Positions 1 to 8,678 are shown, counted from the first letter of the stretch. The stretch: 64,000 bases of DNA from CAZHYV01 sp964537055 (GCA_964537055.1 CAZHYV010000002.1:124001-188000), one strand, 5' to 3'. Translations and numbers: made by a program. Notes: generated from the sequence alone by a model not told the origin.

Positions 1-1100
1 AGCATGACCTTCTCGGAGCAGTAAAGCCCCGAAGTTCTGTCTAGGTTTTGCTTCATTCGCTCGGGTTTCACCACAAGATTTTCGATGAGATGAGCTGCAC
101 GGTGAACCATAAAATCAGCCAACATGGGGATATCCGGAGCAATGATTCTTTCGACCGAGGAATGGGAGATGTCCCTCTCATGCCAAAGCGCAACATTTTC
201 CACAGAAGCAAAGGCTTGTGAGCGTAAAAGCCGGGCAAGTCCACATAAATTCTCTGATAAAACAGGGTTTTTCTTATGCGGCATGGCAGAGGAACCTTTT
301 TGCTTGGTGCCAAACGCTTCTTCGGCCTCTCCCACCTCGGTCCGCTGCCAGTGTCTGATGGTGAGAGCCATTCGCTCGATGGCCGCACCTAGGAGGGCCA
401 TCGCTAAAAAGAGCTCGGCATGACGATCGCGCGGCAGCACTTGTGTCGATACAGGTTCTGGAGAAAGTCCTAATGTGGAAAGAGCCTGTAATTCGACAGA
501 TGGGGACAAAAGACCACTTCCATAAACGCCAACCACACCCGAAATCTTCCCTACCGATATAGTTGCGAGGGCCTGTTCGATCCGCTTTTTAGCCCGTCTG
601 ACTTCTGTATAAAAACTGGCAAAGACGACACCCAGCGCAATGGGCTCGGCATGAATTCCATGCGAACGGCCCATGAGAGGCGTATGCCGATAAAGTTCAG
701 CCTTCTTTTGCAAGCTAGGCAAAAGTTTTCCATCAATACCTTTAAGGATTTCCTCCGTGGCCTCTTTTAAAAGAAGAGCCAGCGATGTGTCGAGCACGTC
801 CGACGAGGTCATACCTAGATGCAAAAATCGAGCTTTCTCTCCAAGCTGCTCTTCCACGTAAGTTAAGAAGGCGACCACATCGTGCTGGGTTTGTGATTCT
901 ATCTCTGCCAGCCGCCCCAGGTCCCATGTTAAAGCTGCACTCGCTTTGCGAAGGGCCGCCGCAGTTCCTTTGGGAACGTAGCTCCCCGGAACTTGTTCCA
1001 TGGCTTCGCAGGCTGCAAGCTCAATGCGTAGCCATGTGTCAAATCGCTTCTCATCGCTAAAGATTTGCCGCAGCTGCAGCCGGGAATACCGAGGAATCAT
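1..1100 (-). CDS. purB: Adenylosuccinate lyase, 3' end cut by window edge
   Basis: Catalyses two fumarate-releasing steps of purine synthesis (SAICAR to AICAR, adenylosuccinate to AMP) in the cytosol. 366 codons are visible from the ATG at 1098-1100; the C-terminus lies beyond base 1. The fumarase/ASL superfamily signature SSAMPHKKNP is intact near residue 280, with the upstream TSSDVLDT and GRSHGIHAEP blocks that carry catalytic and substrate residues. The start MIPRYSRLQL matches the family N-terminus and has AAGG nine bases upstream. A minus-strand lipoprotein gene lies 56 bp upstream. Family assignment is secure; only completeness is unknown. Confidence 0.96.
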   Translation of the reverse strand, partial: MIPRYSRLQLRQIFSDEKRFDTWLRIELAACEAMEQVPGSYVPKGTAAALRKASAALTWDLGRLAEIESQTQHDVVAFLTYVEEQLGEKARFLHLGMTSSDVLDTSLALLLKEATEEILKGIDGKLLPSLQKKAELYRHTPLMGRSHGIHAEPIALGVVFASFYTEVRRAKKRIEQALATISVGKISGVVGVYGSGLLSPSVELQALSTLGLSPEPVSTQVLPRDRHAELFLAMALLGAAIERMALTIRHWQRTEVGEAEEAFGTKQKGSSAMPHKKNPVLSENLCGLARLLRSQAFASVENVALWHERDISHSSVERIIAPDIPMLADFMVHRAAHLIENLVVKPERMKQNLDRTSGLYCSEKVM

Positions 1101-1106
1101 TCTCGC

Positions 1107-1135
1107 CTTATACCAAGAGATGGAAAGAAACTCAA
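1107..1135 (-). promoter_or_regulatory. Candidate purB promoter abutting the start codon
   Basis: On the minus strand a TTGAGT box (1130-1135) and a TATAAG box (1107-1112) are separated by exactly 17 bp. The -10 box ends six bases before the purB ATG, so initiation from it would give a leaderless or nearly leaderless mRNA. Part of the -10 overlaps the apparent AAGG ribosome-binding site, so one of the two readings may be chance. Confidence 0.35.
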
Positions 1136-1156
1136 TCTTCTTAGGGAACCCTTGCC

Positions 1157-1471
1157 CTAGGAGGGCAGATTTTCAAAATGAATCTGATCTAAGAGAACAT
1201 TACCATAATAATCTGGACAATAGACACAGAGATAGGGCTTTTCGGAATTCCCTGATGATAATTTAGGATGGCAAATCAGCAGTCCTCCATCCAGAATTGA
1301 AGAGGCCTGTTCTTCTTTCGAACCGACGCAATCTTTAGGGAGTTTGCAGGAAGTCTGGGCTGTATAGCATTTCGGTTTTTCTGAAACAACAATGAGCTTT
1401 TGCTCGGGAGTTGTTTTACAGCTTAGGAGATTCATAGAAACGAGCAGACCAAAGAGAAGATTTTTTTTCAT
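1157..1471 (-). CDS. Small predicted lipoprotein
   Basis: 104-residue protein with a lysine start (MKKN), a short hydrophobic h-region and the lipobox LLSC, so probably SPII-processed at Cys18 and membrane-anchored. The mature part is hydrophilic and has seven further cysteines, including CPDYYG near the end, suggesting disulphides in an extracytoplasmic domain. I recognise no family. A 6-bp hairpin (TGCCCT/AGGGCA) overlaps the stop codon at 1153-1167. purB follows in the same direction; rplI precedes it by about 100 bp. Function unknown. Confidence 0.7.
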   Translation of the reverse strand: MKKNLLFGLLVSMNLLSCKTTPEQKLIVVSEKPKCYTAQTSCKLPKDCVGSKEEQASSILDGGLLICHPKLSSGNSEKPYLCVYCPDYYGNVLLDQIHFENLPS

Positions 1472-1480
1472 TTTCTCTTA

Positions 1481-1496
1481 ATAAGAGATCTCTTAT
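1481..1496. repeat. 16-bp perfect palindrome upstream of lipoprotein start
   Basis: ATAAGAGATCTCTTAT is perfectly self-complementary and ends ten bases before the ATG of the minus-strand lipoprotein gene. The position suits an operator or a short leader hairpin that could hide the GAGA-type ribosome-binding site. It has no T-run, so a terminator for rplI is less likely. Confidence 0.5.
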
Positions 1497-1572
1497 CTCA
1501 AAGACAAGCTTTTTAGGAACCTACCTCTATTTTGGAAAAGAGAGAAACGTGTGAGAGAAAATCAGATGAGAA

Positions 1573-2022
1573 CTACTCAGCCAAAGCAACCACTGTGACT
1601 TTGATGCTGCCGGTCACACCCTGCTCCAGCTTACATTCGACGGTATGCTCACCCAGGGTACGGATGGGCTCGGGTAAGTGGATCCTCTTTCGATCAAGCG
1701 TCACTCCCTGCTTCGAAAGTGCCTGCTCGATATCACGGCTGCTAACGGAACCAAAGAGCTTCTCACCCACACCGACCTGACGGGCAATCTCAATTTTGAC
1801 CGTAGTGAGTTTCCCAGCCAACACCTGCGCAGCTTCACGCGATCTTGCGTTCTGTGCGGCAATTTGTCTTTTGTGAAACTCAATTTGTTTCTTGTTGCCT
1901 TCAGTCGCAAGAACCGCAAGGCCTCTTGGGAGAAGATAATTTCGACCATAGCCATCTTTGACGGTAACAACATCTCCACTATTTCCTAAATTTTTTACTT
2001 GCTCACGTAGAATCACTTGCAT
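1573..2022 (-). CDS. rplI: 50S ribosomal protein L9
   Basis: 149 residues, the usual L9 length. The N-terminal globular domain carries the family signature (GDVVTVKDGYGRNYLLPRGLA), followed by a long connecting helix rich in Q, R and A (about 40-75) and a C-terminal rRNA-binding domain. L9 binds 23S rRNA at the base of the L1 stalk. It is the last gene of the rpsF-rpsR-rplI set, with 11 bp between the rpsR stop and the rplI start; AGGAGGTAACACC precedes the ATG as a strong ribosome-binding site. Confidence 0.97.
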   Translation of the reverse strand: MQVILREQVKNLGNSGDVVTVKDGYGRNYLLPRGLAVLATEGNKKQIEFHKRQIAAQNARSREAAQVLAGKLTTVKIEIARQVGVGEKLFGSVSSRDIEQALSKQGVTLDRKRIHLPEPIRTLGEHTVECKLEQGVTGSIKVTVVALAE

Positions 2023-2033
2023 GGTGTTACCTC

Positions 2034-2339
2034 CTATCTTCCCGTCATGGTAAAGGGCATAAGTGCAATAATCCGGGCTCGCTTTACCGCCAGAGATATC
2101 TTGCGCTGATGTTTTGCACAGTTTCCGGAAAGCCGGCGTGGGGTGATCTTTCCACGCTCAGTGACAAAATACTTCAGGGTCTGCGGATCTTTGTAATCGA
2201 TCAGTATGTTTTTATCTGCACAAAATCGGCAGAGCTTCTTCCGAGCAAACGCCTGTTTTCCACGTCCGGTACCTTTTCCATCACCTTTGGGAGAATTAAG
2301 ATCGGGTTCTAGGTTGATATCAGTTTGATCCGTACGCAT
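2034..2339 (-). CDS. rpsR: 30S ribosomal protein S18
   Basis: 101 residues. The S18 core is clear: CRFCADKNILIDYKDP, then LKYFVTERGKITPRRLSG and CAKHQRKISLAVKRARIIAL. S18 pairs with S6 on the platform of the 30S subunit. The paired cysteines of the CRFC motif and the later Cys indicate the zinc-binding C+ form. The ATG at 2339 was chosen over one 30 bases upstream because GAGGAG lies seven bases before it. It overlaps the rpsF 3' end by 20 bases, implying translational coupling. The N-terminal 30 residues are a low-complexity, lineage-specific extension. Confidence 0.95.
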   Translation of the reverse strand: MRTDQTDINLEPDLNSPKGDGKGTGRGKQAFARKKLCRFCADKNILIDYKDPQTLKYFVTERGKITPRRLSGNCAKHQRKISLAVKRARIIALMPFTMTGR

Positions 2340-2844
2340 CGCTGCTCTCCTCTGAATGTCCAAGTGCAAGTTCTTCTAGTTCTGGATCGAATTCATCCAT
2401 CAGCTTGCTGTTCCGGTTAAACCTAGAAAGACCTGGTCTTGTGGCCAGCTCTTCTTCATCTGGAACTGTAGTTGCTGCCCGATGGTACGTCTCCTCGTCC
2501 ACGGCAGGACGAGCTTTTGGATCCACGTCTTCGCCAACTTTTACAGTTGAATAGCGAATGGTCTGATCAAGCAATCGGATGGTTCTTTCAATCTCTTCAA
2601 CCAACCCTTGGGTTCCTAAGTACTGCCAGTACAGATAGATCCCTTTGAGTTGCTTTTGAATTTCATAGGCAAGCTTTCGCTTACCCCAGTTTTCAAGAGC
2701 AAGCACCCTGCCGCCCCTAGATTCAATCGCACTCCGGATCTTTGAATTCACCGTGGTGATCTGGTCCGAATTGCTGTCTGCCTTTAAAATAATGATGGTT
2801 TCATATTCCCGTTCTGTCCCGGGTTCATCTCGCATTGATTTCAT
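2320..2844 (-). CDS. rpsF: 30S ribosomal protein S6 with acidic C-terminal extension
   Basis: 174 residues. The S6 fold spans about residues 10-105 (YETIIILK, then NWGKRKLAYEIQKQLKGIYLYWQY, then TIRLLDQTIRYSTVKV). The last 65-70 residues are an acidic tail with repeated D/E runs (PDEEELATRP, DEFDPELEELALGHSEESSD). S6 is often tailed, but this tail is long. The ATG at 2844 was preferred over one 30 bases upstream because AGGAGGAAACAGG lies just before it. First gene of rpsF-rpsR-rplI. A hairpin-bearing leader lies upstream. Confidence 0.93.
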   Translation of the reverse strand: MKSMRDEPGTEREYETIIILKADSNSDQITTVNSKIRSAIESRGGRVLALENWGKRKLAYEIQKQLKGIYLYWQYLGTQGLVEEIERTIRLLDQTIRYSTVKVGEDVDPKARPAVDEETYHRAATTVPDEEELATRPGLSRFNRNSKLMDEFDPELEELALGHSEESSDAYGSN

Positions 2845-2924
2845 TCCTGTTTCCTCCTGGCTAATGAACATCAAGCCCTCGACCTTACATCGAGAGCGAG
2901 GAATTGAAGCTTTTCTTCATCCCA

Positions 2925-2954
2925 GTTTTCTCGCCGCTTCGTTGCCGAGAAAAC
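2925..2954 (-). promoter_or_regulatory. Inverted repeat in the rpsF leader
   Basis: GTTTTCTCG and CGAGAAAAC form a perfect 9-bp stem around a 12-base loop, about 80 bases upstream of the rpsF start and downstream of the pth terminator. S6:S18 autoregulatory leaders are established in many bacteria as a stem-loop upstream of rpsF. Position fits that role, but I could not match the conserved CCG bulge with certainty. It could instead be an attenuator. Confidence 0.4.
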
Positions 2955-3014
2955 CTACTGCGGCAAAATCCTTCTCTTTAAGGTCACCCTTGAATTCTTA
3001 AAGACTTCCGCTAG

Positions 3015-3057
3015 AAAAGAGGAGCCGTCCAGAGCGCCATTGTTTCGAACGGCTCTC
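3015..3057 (-). terminator. Predicted terminator after pth
   Basis: On the minus strand GAGCCGT pairs with ACGGCTC (3049-3055 and 3022-3028, 20-base loop), followed by CTCTTTTCT. It begins four bases after the pth stop codon. This would separate rplY-pth from rpsF-rpsR-rplI, although read-through remains possible because the stem is only seven pairs. Confidence 0.55.
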
Positions 3058-3058
3058 T

Positions 3059-3634
3059 CTATGGAACGGCCGTCCGATTGTAGCGGTTCATTGCTACGGC
3101 TACTCCCTCATCTACGATCGTTTGCACTGCGTCTGCCGCAAAATCAAGCAGGGAGACTACCTGGTTTTGCTGGCTTTTGTCAAATGGACTCAGCACATAA
3201 TTTGAAACTTGCTCTTTGTCTCCGAAGGAGGGACGGCCGATTCCCACCCGGACCCGAATAAAACGGGCCCCTATCTGGTCAATGATTGACCGAAGACCGT
3301 TGTGTCCCCCTGCACCCCCATCCTGCTTCAGCTTAAGCTGGCCAAATGGAAGATCGAGCTCATCATGAATAACAATAATCTCCTCGGGGAGAATCTTATA
3401 GAAGCGGGCAACCTGATTTACTGCCCTCCCCGATAGATTCATGTATTCCATCGGCTTCACCGATAATAAGGAAGGCTCTTCCTTCCGCAGGAATGCTACT
3501 TCTCCACCAAACATGGAAGAACACTTAGGACTTCCGTAACGAGTCCGCAGAACATCAACAGCCATAAATCCCACGTTATGACGATGAGTTTTGTAGGCAT
3601 TCCCAGGATTTCCTAGTCCAACGATCAGCCACAT
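3059..3634 (-). CDS. pth: Peptidyl-tRNA hydrolase
   Basis: 191 residues, normal Pth length. Releases tRNA from prematurely terminated peptidyl-tRNA in the cytosol. MWLIVGLGNPGNAYKTHRHNVGF holds the conserved GNPG and the catalytic His of the HNVGF motif; the Asp in HDELDLPFG and GGHNGLRSI are also present. It lies 81 bp downstream of rplY, a neighbourhood common in proteobacteria, and is followed at once by a predicted terminator. Confidence 0.97.
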   Translation of the reverse strand: MWLIVGLGNPGNAYKTHRHNVGFMAVDVLRTRYGSPKCSSMFGGEVAFLRKEEPSLLSVKPMEYMNLSGRAVNQVARFYKILPEEIIVIHDELDLPFGQLKLKQDGGAGGHNGLRSIIDQIGARFIRVRVGIGRPSFGDKEQVSNYVLSPFDKSQQNQVVSLLDFAADAVQTIVDEGVAVAMNRYNRTAVP

Positions 3635-3715
3635 GAAGGGAAAATTCTGCCTCCCATCGAGACGCGCGAAGCCGCCTCAGGCGATAAAGCAGTCCTCATA
3701 ATGAAGGAGAGGTGA

Positions 3716-4420
3716 TTACTTTCCTTTAGCTGCGGGTTTCGCGGCCGCGGGCTTGGCAGCTGCAGCTTTTGCATCCTTCGCCTCAGGAGCCTTCTTTGCA
3801 TCTGCAGGGGCGGCACCCTCCACGGGAGCTTGGGCTGTTTCAGCCTTTTCTTCCCTTGGTGCTGTAATAACGCAAAGGGTGGTATCCAAAGACAGTGCAG
3901 GCGTAAGTCCTTCGGCAAGTTTGAGATCAGAAATGTGGATAGATTGTCCCATCCCTAAACTAGACACATCAATTTCGATATTTGCGGGGATCTTGTCAGG
4001 CACTGCAAGCAGCGGAAGCGTTCTGTGCTCGAGATGCAAGTACCCTCCTGCAACAACACCTGCAGGCTTTCCGGTATAGATAATCGGAACAACAACACGC
4101 ACAGCTTTTCCTAGGTCTACCCTTAAGAAATCAGCATGAATAAGCTCACTCCTGATCGCATCCTGCTGAGTCTCTTTGAGAAGAACAGCTATTTCTTTAG
4201 GAGCAGACGAAGACCCAACAATCTTCATTTTTAGTAGGGTGTTCATTCCTTTGATAGGATCAAGCGCCTTTTGTAACGCTTTTGGCTCGAGAGCAATCGA
4301 GATCGGCTCATTGCCCGGTCCATAGCAAATTCCAGGAATCTGTCCTTGATTTCTCAATTTTCGAACAGCACTTTTCCCTTTATCGGTGCGCAACTGAACA
4401 GTAAGGTGACCAACTTCCAT
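3716..4420 (-). CDS. rplY: 50S ribosomal protein L25 (Ctc/TL5 long form)
   Basis: 234 residues. The N-terminal L25 barrel (about 1-95: LRTDKGKSAVRKLRNQGQIPGICYG) binds 5S rRNA and is followed by the Ctc-type second domain (RVVVPIIYTGKPAGVVAGGYLH, DIPANIEIDVSSLGMGQSIHISD-like segment). The tail is Ala/Lys/Pro-rich low complexity (AAAAKPAAAKPAAKGK). ATG at 4420 was chosen because AAAGGA precedes it and MEVGHLTVQL fits the family N-terminus; an in-frame GTG at 4462 would add 14 residues. First gene of the translation cluster. Confidence 0.94.
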   Translation of the reverse strand: MEVGHLTVQLRTDKGKSAVRKLRNQGQIPGICYGPGNEPISIALEPKALQKALDPIKGMNTLLKMKIVGSSSAPKEIAVLLKETQQDAIRSELIHADFLRVDLGKAVRVVVPIIYTGKPAGVVAGGYLHLEHRTLPLLAVPDKIPANIEIDVSSLGMGQSIHISDLKLAEGLTPALSLDTTLCVITAPREEKAETAQAPVEGAAPADAKKAPEAKDAKAAAAKPAAAKPAAKGK

Positions 4421-4553
4421 AGTAACGAAATCCTTTAACGATAAGTCAAGTACCTTTCCCACAACTTCGCTCTCTTGTCAAGGGCACACCGAGGATTCCG
4501 TCGAATTTTTGGAAGAACTTCTCGTTTTGTTTGAGCTGTGGTAGGTTCTTTTG

Positions 4554-5789
4554 ATGTTGAAATCTGAAGCAACCGTTATTTTAAAAAAAGGTCGGGCTCA
4601 ACCCGTTTGGCAGAAACATCCCTGGATCTACGCAGGAGCGATTGCGAAAACGGAAGGTGCATTAGAACCAGGTTCACTCGTTTCTGTGTATGATCATGAC
4701 TTTCGTCTCATCGGCCGTGGATTTTATAATCCTAAATCCCAGATTGCCGTCCGCATGGCCACCTATAAAGAAGAACCTCTAGACCCAGCTCATCCAGAGG
4801 ATCGATCAGAGCGTGCCATTGCTGTGATGATTGCCCGCAGGATCAAACAAGCAGCTCATGTTAGAAGGCAACTTCAGTTACCAAGCGAAGATACTAACGC
4901 ATTCCGTCTGATCCACTCCGAAGGCGATCGTCTCCCTGGGATTACGGTCGATCTATATGCAGAAATGGCGGTTGTTCAATTTACCACCCTCTCTATGAAA
5001 AAGCGAGAGCAAACGGTCTACGAAGCATTAAAATCCTTACCCGAACCTATCCGTCCTCGTTCCATCGTTGAGGTTTCTGTACCAAGATTCGCACAATTGG
5101 AAGGATTTACGGCCATCACAAGGCTTGTTGACTCATCCTCTCCTTCCCTAACCTCTGTCATTTGCAAAGAGGCTGGCTTATTGTTTGAGGTTGAGCCACT
5201 CTCTGCTCAAAAAACAGGTATGTTTTTAGACCAGCGCGAAAATAGGCTTAGCTTAGGTAAGATCTCAAAAGGGCTTCGCTTTTTGGATGTGTATAGTTAT
5301 ATGGGCGGATTTGCCCTACAAGCGCTTCGTCAAGGGGCATCCTCGGCCACCTGTGTTGATAGCTCGGAACGGGCTTTGCAAAAGGTAGAATTTCACGCCA
5401 AGCAAAATCACCTACCCCTTCCAGAAATAGTAGAACAGGATGCATTCCGATTTTTAGAAACAGTTGCCCCCTATAACTTTGATATAGTCGTTGTGGATCC
5501 ACCAAAATTTGCAAGCGCACAAAAAGATGTAGCCGCGGCCTTAAAAGGATACCGTCGTTTGAATGCACTCGCGATGAATGCTGTAGCCAAAGGGGGTCTT
5601 TTGGCCAGCTGCTCCTGCTCACAGCTGATTGATATGCAAAGCTTTGAGCGAATGCTAGCTGCTGCCTCTGTCGACGCAGGCAGGCATGTTTCGATGCTAG
5701 AGTTTCGCTTCCAAGGCCCGGATCATCCAGTCCCTCCAGGATTTCCGGAAGGGAACTATTTAAAGTTTGTCCTGATGTCGGTAGAATGA
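4554..5789 (+). CDS. Class I SAM-dependent rRNA methyltransferase, RlmI-like
   Basis: 411 residues. N-terminal PUA domain (about 1-80, KKGRAQPVWQKHPWIYAGAI), an EEHD-like middle part, then a Rossmann methyltransferase. Motif I is DVYSYMGGFALQALRQGA, motif IV is VVVDPPKFA and the motif VI-type cysteines are in SCSCSQL. E. coli RlmI makes m5C1962 in 23S rRNA; the same target is likely but untested. TTG at 4551 and ATG at 4554 are both in frame; ATG is preferred. The stop lies nine bases before the next start, so it is operonic with the AddB-like gene. Confidence 0.87.
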   Translation: MLKSEATVILKKGRAQPVWQKHPWIYAGAIAKTEGALEPGSLVSVYDHDFRLIGRGFYNPKSQIAVRMATYKEEPLDPAHPEDRSERAIAVMIARRIKQAAHVRRQLQLPSEDTNAFRLIHSEGDRLPGITVDLYAEMAVVQFTTLSMKKREQTVYEALKSLPEPIRPRSIVEVSVPRFAQLEGFTAITRLVDSSSPSLTSVICKEAGLLFEVEPLSAQKTGMFLDQRENRLSLGKISKGLRFLDVYSYMGGFALQALRQGASSATCVDSSERALQKVEFHAKQNHLPLPEIVEQDAFRFLETVAPYNFDIVVVDPPKFASAQKDVAAALKGYRRLNALAMNAVAKGGLLASCSCSQLIDMQSFERMLAAASVDAGRHVSMLEFRFQGPDHPVPPGFPEGNYLKFVLMSVE

Positions 5790-5798
5790 GGGATTTTC

Positions 5799-8678
5799 AT
5801 GGAGATTCACGTCGACTGTAGTGGGGTTGTAAAGCATGGGGAAAAGACCACCTTTACCTTAGATGATTTCAAGCAGGCTGCGATCGAAAATAATATGGTT
5901 CCACTTTCTGCCTTATTCCCCCTCCTTTGGCAGAAACACACTCTTCTACAAAAGCATCTTGCTCTGTCACAAATCGAACAAAATTTATGCATTCTTTCCG
6001 CGATGGAACGAGCGAATACCCATTTCTTCAAGGGTCATTTGGCCTTCTCCTCTCTAAGAGAAATATTTTCGGTCTTCCTCGCGGTCGATTTGCCTCCAAA
6101 CTATCTTAAGAGATCAGCAGACGCCTTTTCTCAAACAGAAAGTAGTACCTTGCCCTTGCTAGTTTCAAAAATTAGCGAACTAGCATCTTGCTACCAAGAA
6201 TATCGACGACTCTTATCCAAGAGAGCAGGAACCGATAAATTCTTCGATCAATCTATCTTCTCCCATAATACCCTTTCGGCAGAGTCCTTTTCTCATGTTT
6301 TCCAGGGATATTCGATTGTTGCGCATCATCTACTTATCGCTCAGCACAATCTTTCTTGTTCTGCCTTTGCAGCCTTATCTTTACTCAAAACGCTTTCTAC
6401 GCTTCTTAACTCCCCCTATGTGGGGATTGTTCTGCCAGAGGTCAGCAAGGAGCCCCAACTCGAGCAGGCGCTGACACCATTTATATCTCTTCTTCACTCG
6501 TTCCACGATTCCAATTTCGAAGAAGAATTCGTTCCTCTTGCTGCTGTCCCGTCAGAAGATGTGTTTCCTCTTTCATTCGTCCGTGGAAAAACTAGATTAT
6601 TCGTCCCTCGCTCTTCTTTAGAAGAGGCTATATTCATCGCTGATCGAATTGAGCATCTTGTCAAAAACAACATTCCTCTTCATAACATTGCCGTGGCCAG
6701 CACCTCTCCGATACGGACCTACCGAATTGCACAAGAGTTGTTGCAGCGAGGCATCCCCTCTACCTCCTTGTACCAGCAGGGTCAGCAGAATCCTCTTTTT
6801 TCTGCTCCTTTCCCGTTTCGACTTCTTTGTAAACTTTACGCTCTTTCCAAAGAAGAGCTTATGCTTCCCGAATCTCAGATTTTGCTTCGAACCTCGCTGC
6901 TCAATTCTGACCCTTCTATCGTTCAGGGGAATCTTCTTCTATCACCTGAAAAAGGTCCTTTCCAAGAGCATTTACAGGGATTCCTCCTCTTATGGCAAGG
7001 AATGATGGAACAGATAGGTAACCAAAACGTCTCCCTCCCAAAAATCCATCTTCTGCTAAAGCACACTTTTGACCAAGCTGCTTGGCTTAAGCTCCGACAA
7101 GTTTATAACCGACGTGAGTTTATCATCGTACTACAAAAATTGCTCCTTGCACCCCTGTCATGGGAGTCTGCTGAGGTCAAGCCTCCCTCGGAGTCCCCCC
7201 TTTCCACACTCTCTTTGGGACATCCAACTCTTCTAAGCACTCGATCTTATTCACACCTTTTTTGCGCTGGTATGATCCGGGGCGAAATCCCCCACAGCAG
7301 CGGGGAAGATGCATTTTTTTCTGACGAAGATCGTATTTCTTTAAATCAAAGGCTAGGTAAGCCGTATCTTCCGCTCAGGCGACTCTCGTTACGACAAATT
7401 CCTCTTGATTTTGCGACTTTATTTGCAAAAAGTGAAGAGGTCTATTTATCCATCCCACAACTAGATAGCCAAAATCGTCCTGCGGCTCCATGTTCTTATT
7501 TTGAGGATCTTTTTCCGTATATTGAACGGATAGAACCAAAGAATCCAGAGGCAAGTGCCCCACAAAATATAGACCAGATAAGCACACAACATTCTCTCAT
7601 AGAAAAGACGGGAGAGGATAAAAAAGAGCCGGTCAGATCAACTCTCCATTTCTTACAGCATCGATTTCAAATGGAAGCTTCCCGAGAAGCCTGGTTGGAC
7701 CTCTGCACAAAAAGGAAAGTGCCTTGGGCTTTGTTTACAGCTTCAAGAGGGCTTATCATGAACTATCTTGGGCATCTTTCTTCTTCTGAAGAGCAAATTC
7801 TTTCTGAATTTAGCCGTTTTGGAAGTACGAAGAATCCTATGTCTGTATCTGCCTTTGAATTATACGCTCGGTGTCCTTTCCGATTTTACGTAGAGCAAGT
7901 CTTGCATATAGAGACCCCCGAGACAGCCTCTGAAGATATCGATGTCAAAACCCTCGGGCAAATTTATCATCAAGTTCTACAAAAAGCTTATCAACGTCAA
8001 CAGCCGAATCTGCCTCTTCAAGGGAATCAGGATGAGCTCGATGCCCTACAATTTTCTATTGACGAGGTTCTTTTGTCCGAAGAAGGACTTCATCAAGCAA
8101 CTCATCCGGGTCTCCTCTCTATCCATAGCCGCCGGCTTTACGAAGATCTATCACGGTTTTTGCGCAAAGAAGCCATCTCTGGAAAGACTTCCTCTGACCC
8201 TGAGCCCTTGGTACCTTCTCACTTCGAAGTTCCCTTTCTTTTTGATTTAGGGCGATTGGTAAGCCCTCCGGAGAAGCCACCGCTTTCCTTTTTGATACGC
8301 GGGAAAATTGATCGTATCGATGTTGGTCAAAACAAGGCACTTATTTTAGACTACAAGCTCGGCAGGATTGAAGCGTATGAATCGATTCTAAGAGAGCAGA
8401 TTGGCAAAACATCGTTCCAGCTCCCTATCTACGTACTTGCGCTTAAGCACGACCCCACACTTCAAGCAGACTTTCAAGAGAAAACAATTTCGGCCCAGTA
8501 TTATTCCATCAAACAAGGAGTTCGCTCTTCCAGAAAGGTTGATAGCACTACATTAAATCTTCCTTCTGTATTTTCTCAAATTGATCATCTACGCCGAGGG
8601 CACTTCGAGATTCTCCCTAAAACTTGTGTAGGGTGTGGCCTAAAAACGGCTTGTCGGATTCCCAAGCCGCTGGAGTAG
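5799..8678 (+). CDS. AddB-like PD-(D/E)XK nuclease with Fe-S cluster motif
   Basis: 959 residues. The C-terminal nuclease domain is intact: IDRID (about 838), LDYKLG (about 851) and QLPIY (about 874), the metal-binding and QxxxY motifs of RecB-type nucleases. The Cys in ARCPFRFY (about 690) plus Cx2Cx5C near 943-952 match the [4Fe-4S] clamp of AddB-type nucleases. No N-terminal GxGKT Walker A is visible, so the helicase part looks inactive or degenerate. AddB normally works with AddA in double-strand break resection; no addA is present nearby. Co-transcribed with the upstream methyltransferase gene. Confidence 0.82.
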   Translation: MEIHVDCSGVVKHGEKTTFTLDDFKQAAIENNMVPLSALFPLLWQKHTLLQKHLALSQIEQNLCILSAMERANTHFFKGHLAFSSLREIFSVFLAVDLPPNYLKRSADAFSQTESSTLPLLVSKISELASCYQEYRRLLSKRAGTDKFFDQSIFSHNTLSAESFSHVFQGYSIVAHHLLIAQHNLSCSAFAALSLLKTLSTLLNSPYVGIVLPEVSKEPQLEQALTPFISLLHSFHDSNFEEEFVPLAAVPSEDVFPLSFVRGKTRLFVPRSSLEEAIFIADRIEHLVKNNIPLHNIAVASTSPIRTYRIAQELLQRGIPSTSLYQQGQQNPLFSAPFPFRLLCKLYALSKEELMLPESQILLRTSLLNSDPSIVQGNLLLSPEKGPFQEHLQGFLLLWQGMMEQIGNQNVSLPKIHLLLKHTFDQAAWLKLRQVYNRREFIIVLQKLLLAPLSWESAEVKPPSESPLSTLSLGHPTLLSTRSYSHLFCAGMIRGEIPHSSGEDAFFSDEDRISLNQRLGKPYLPLRRLSLRQIPLDFATLFAKSEEVYLSIPQLDSQNRPAAPCSYFEDLFPYIERIEPKNPEASAPQNIDQISTQHSLIEKTGEDKKEPVRSTLHFLQHRFQMEASREAWLDLCTKRKVPWALFTASRGLIMNYLGHLSSSEEQILSEFSRFGSTKNPMSVSAFELYARCPFRFYVEQVLHIETPETASEDIDVKTLGQIYHQVLQKAYQRQQPNLPLQGNQDELDALQFSIDEVLLSEEGLHQATHPGLLSIHSRRLYEDLSRFLRKEAISGKTSSDPEPLVPSHFEVPFLFDLGRLVSPPEKPPLSFLIRGKIDRIDVGQNKALILDYKLGRIEAYESILREQIGKTSFQLPIYVLALKHDPTLQADFQEKTISAQYYSIKQGVRSSRKVDSTTLNLPSVFSQIDHLRRGHFEILPKTCVGCGLKTACRIPKPLE

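Noticed and set aside
2340..2369. Longer rpsR start
   Set aside because: The start at 2339 has a good GAGGAG site; the earlier one lies deep in rpsF without a site.
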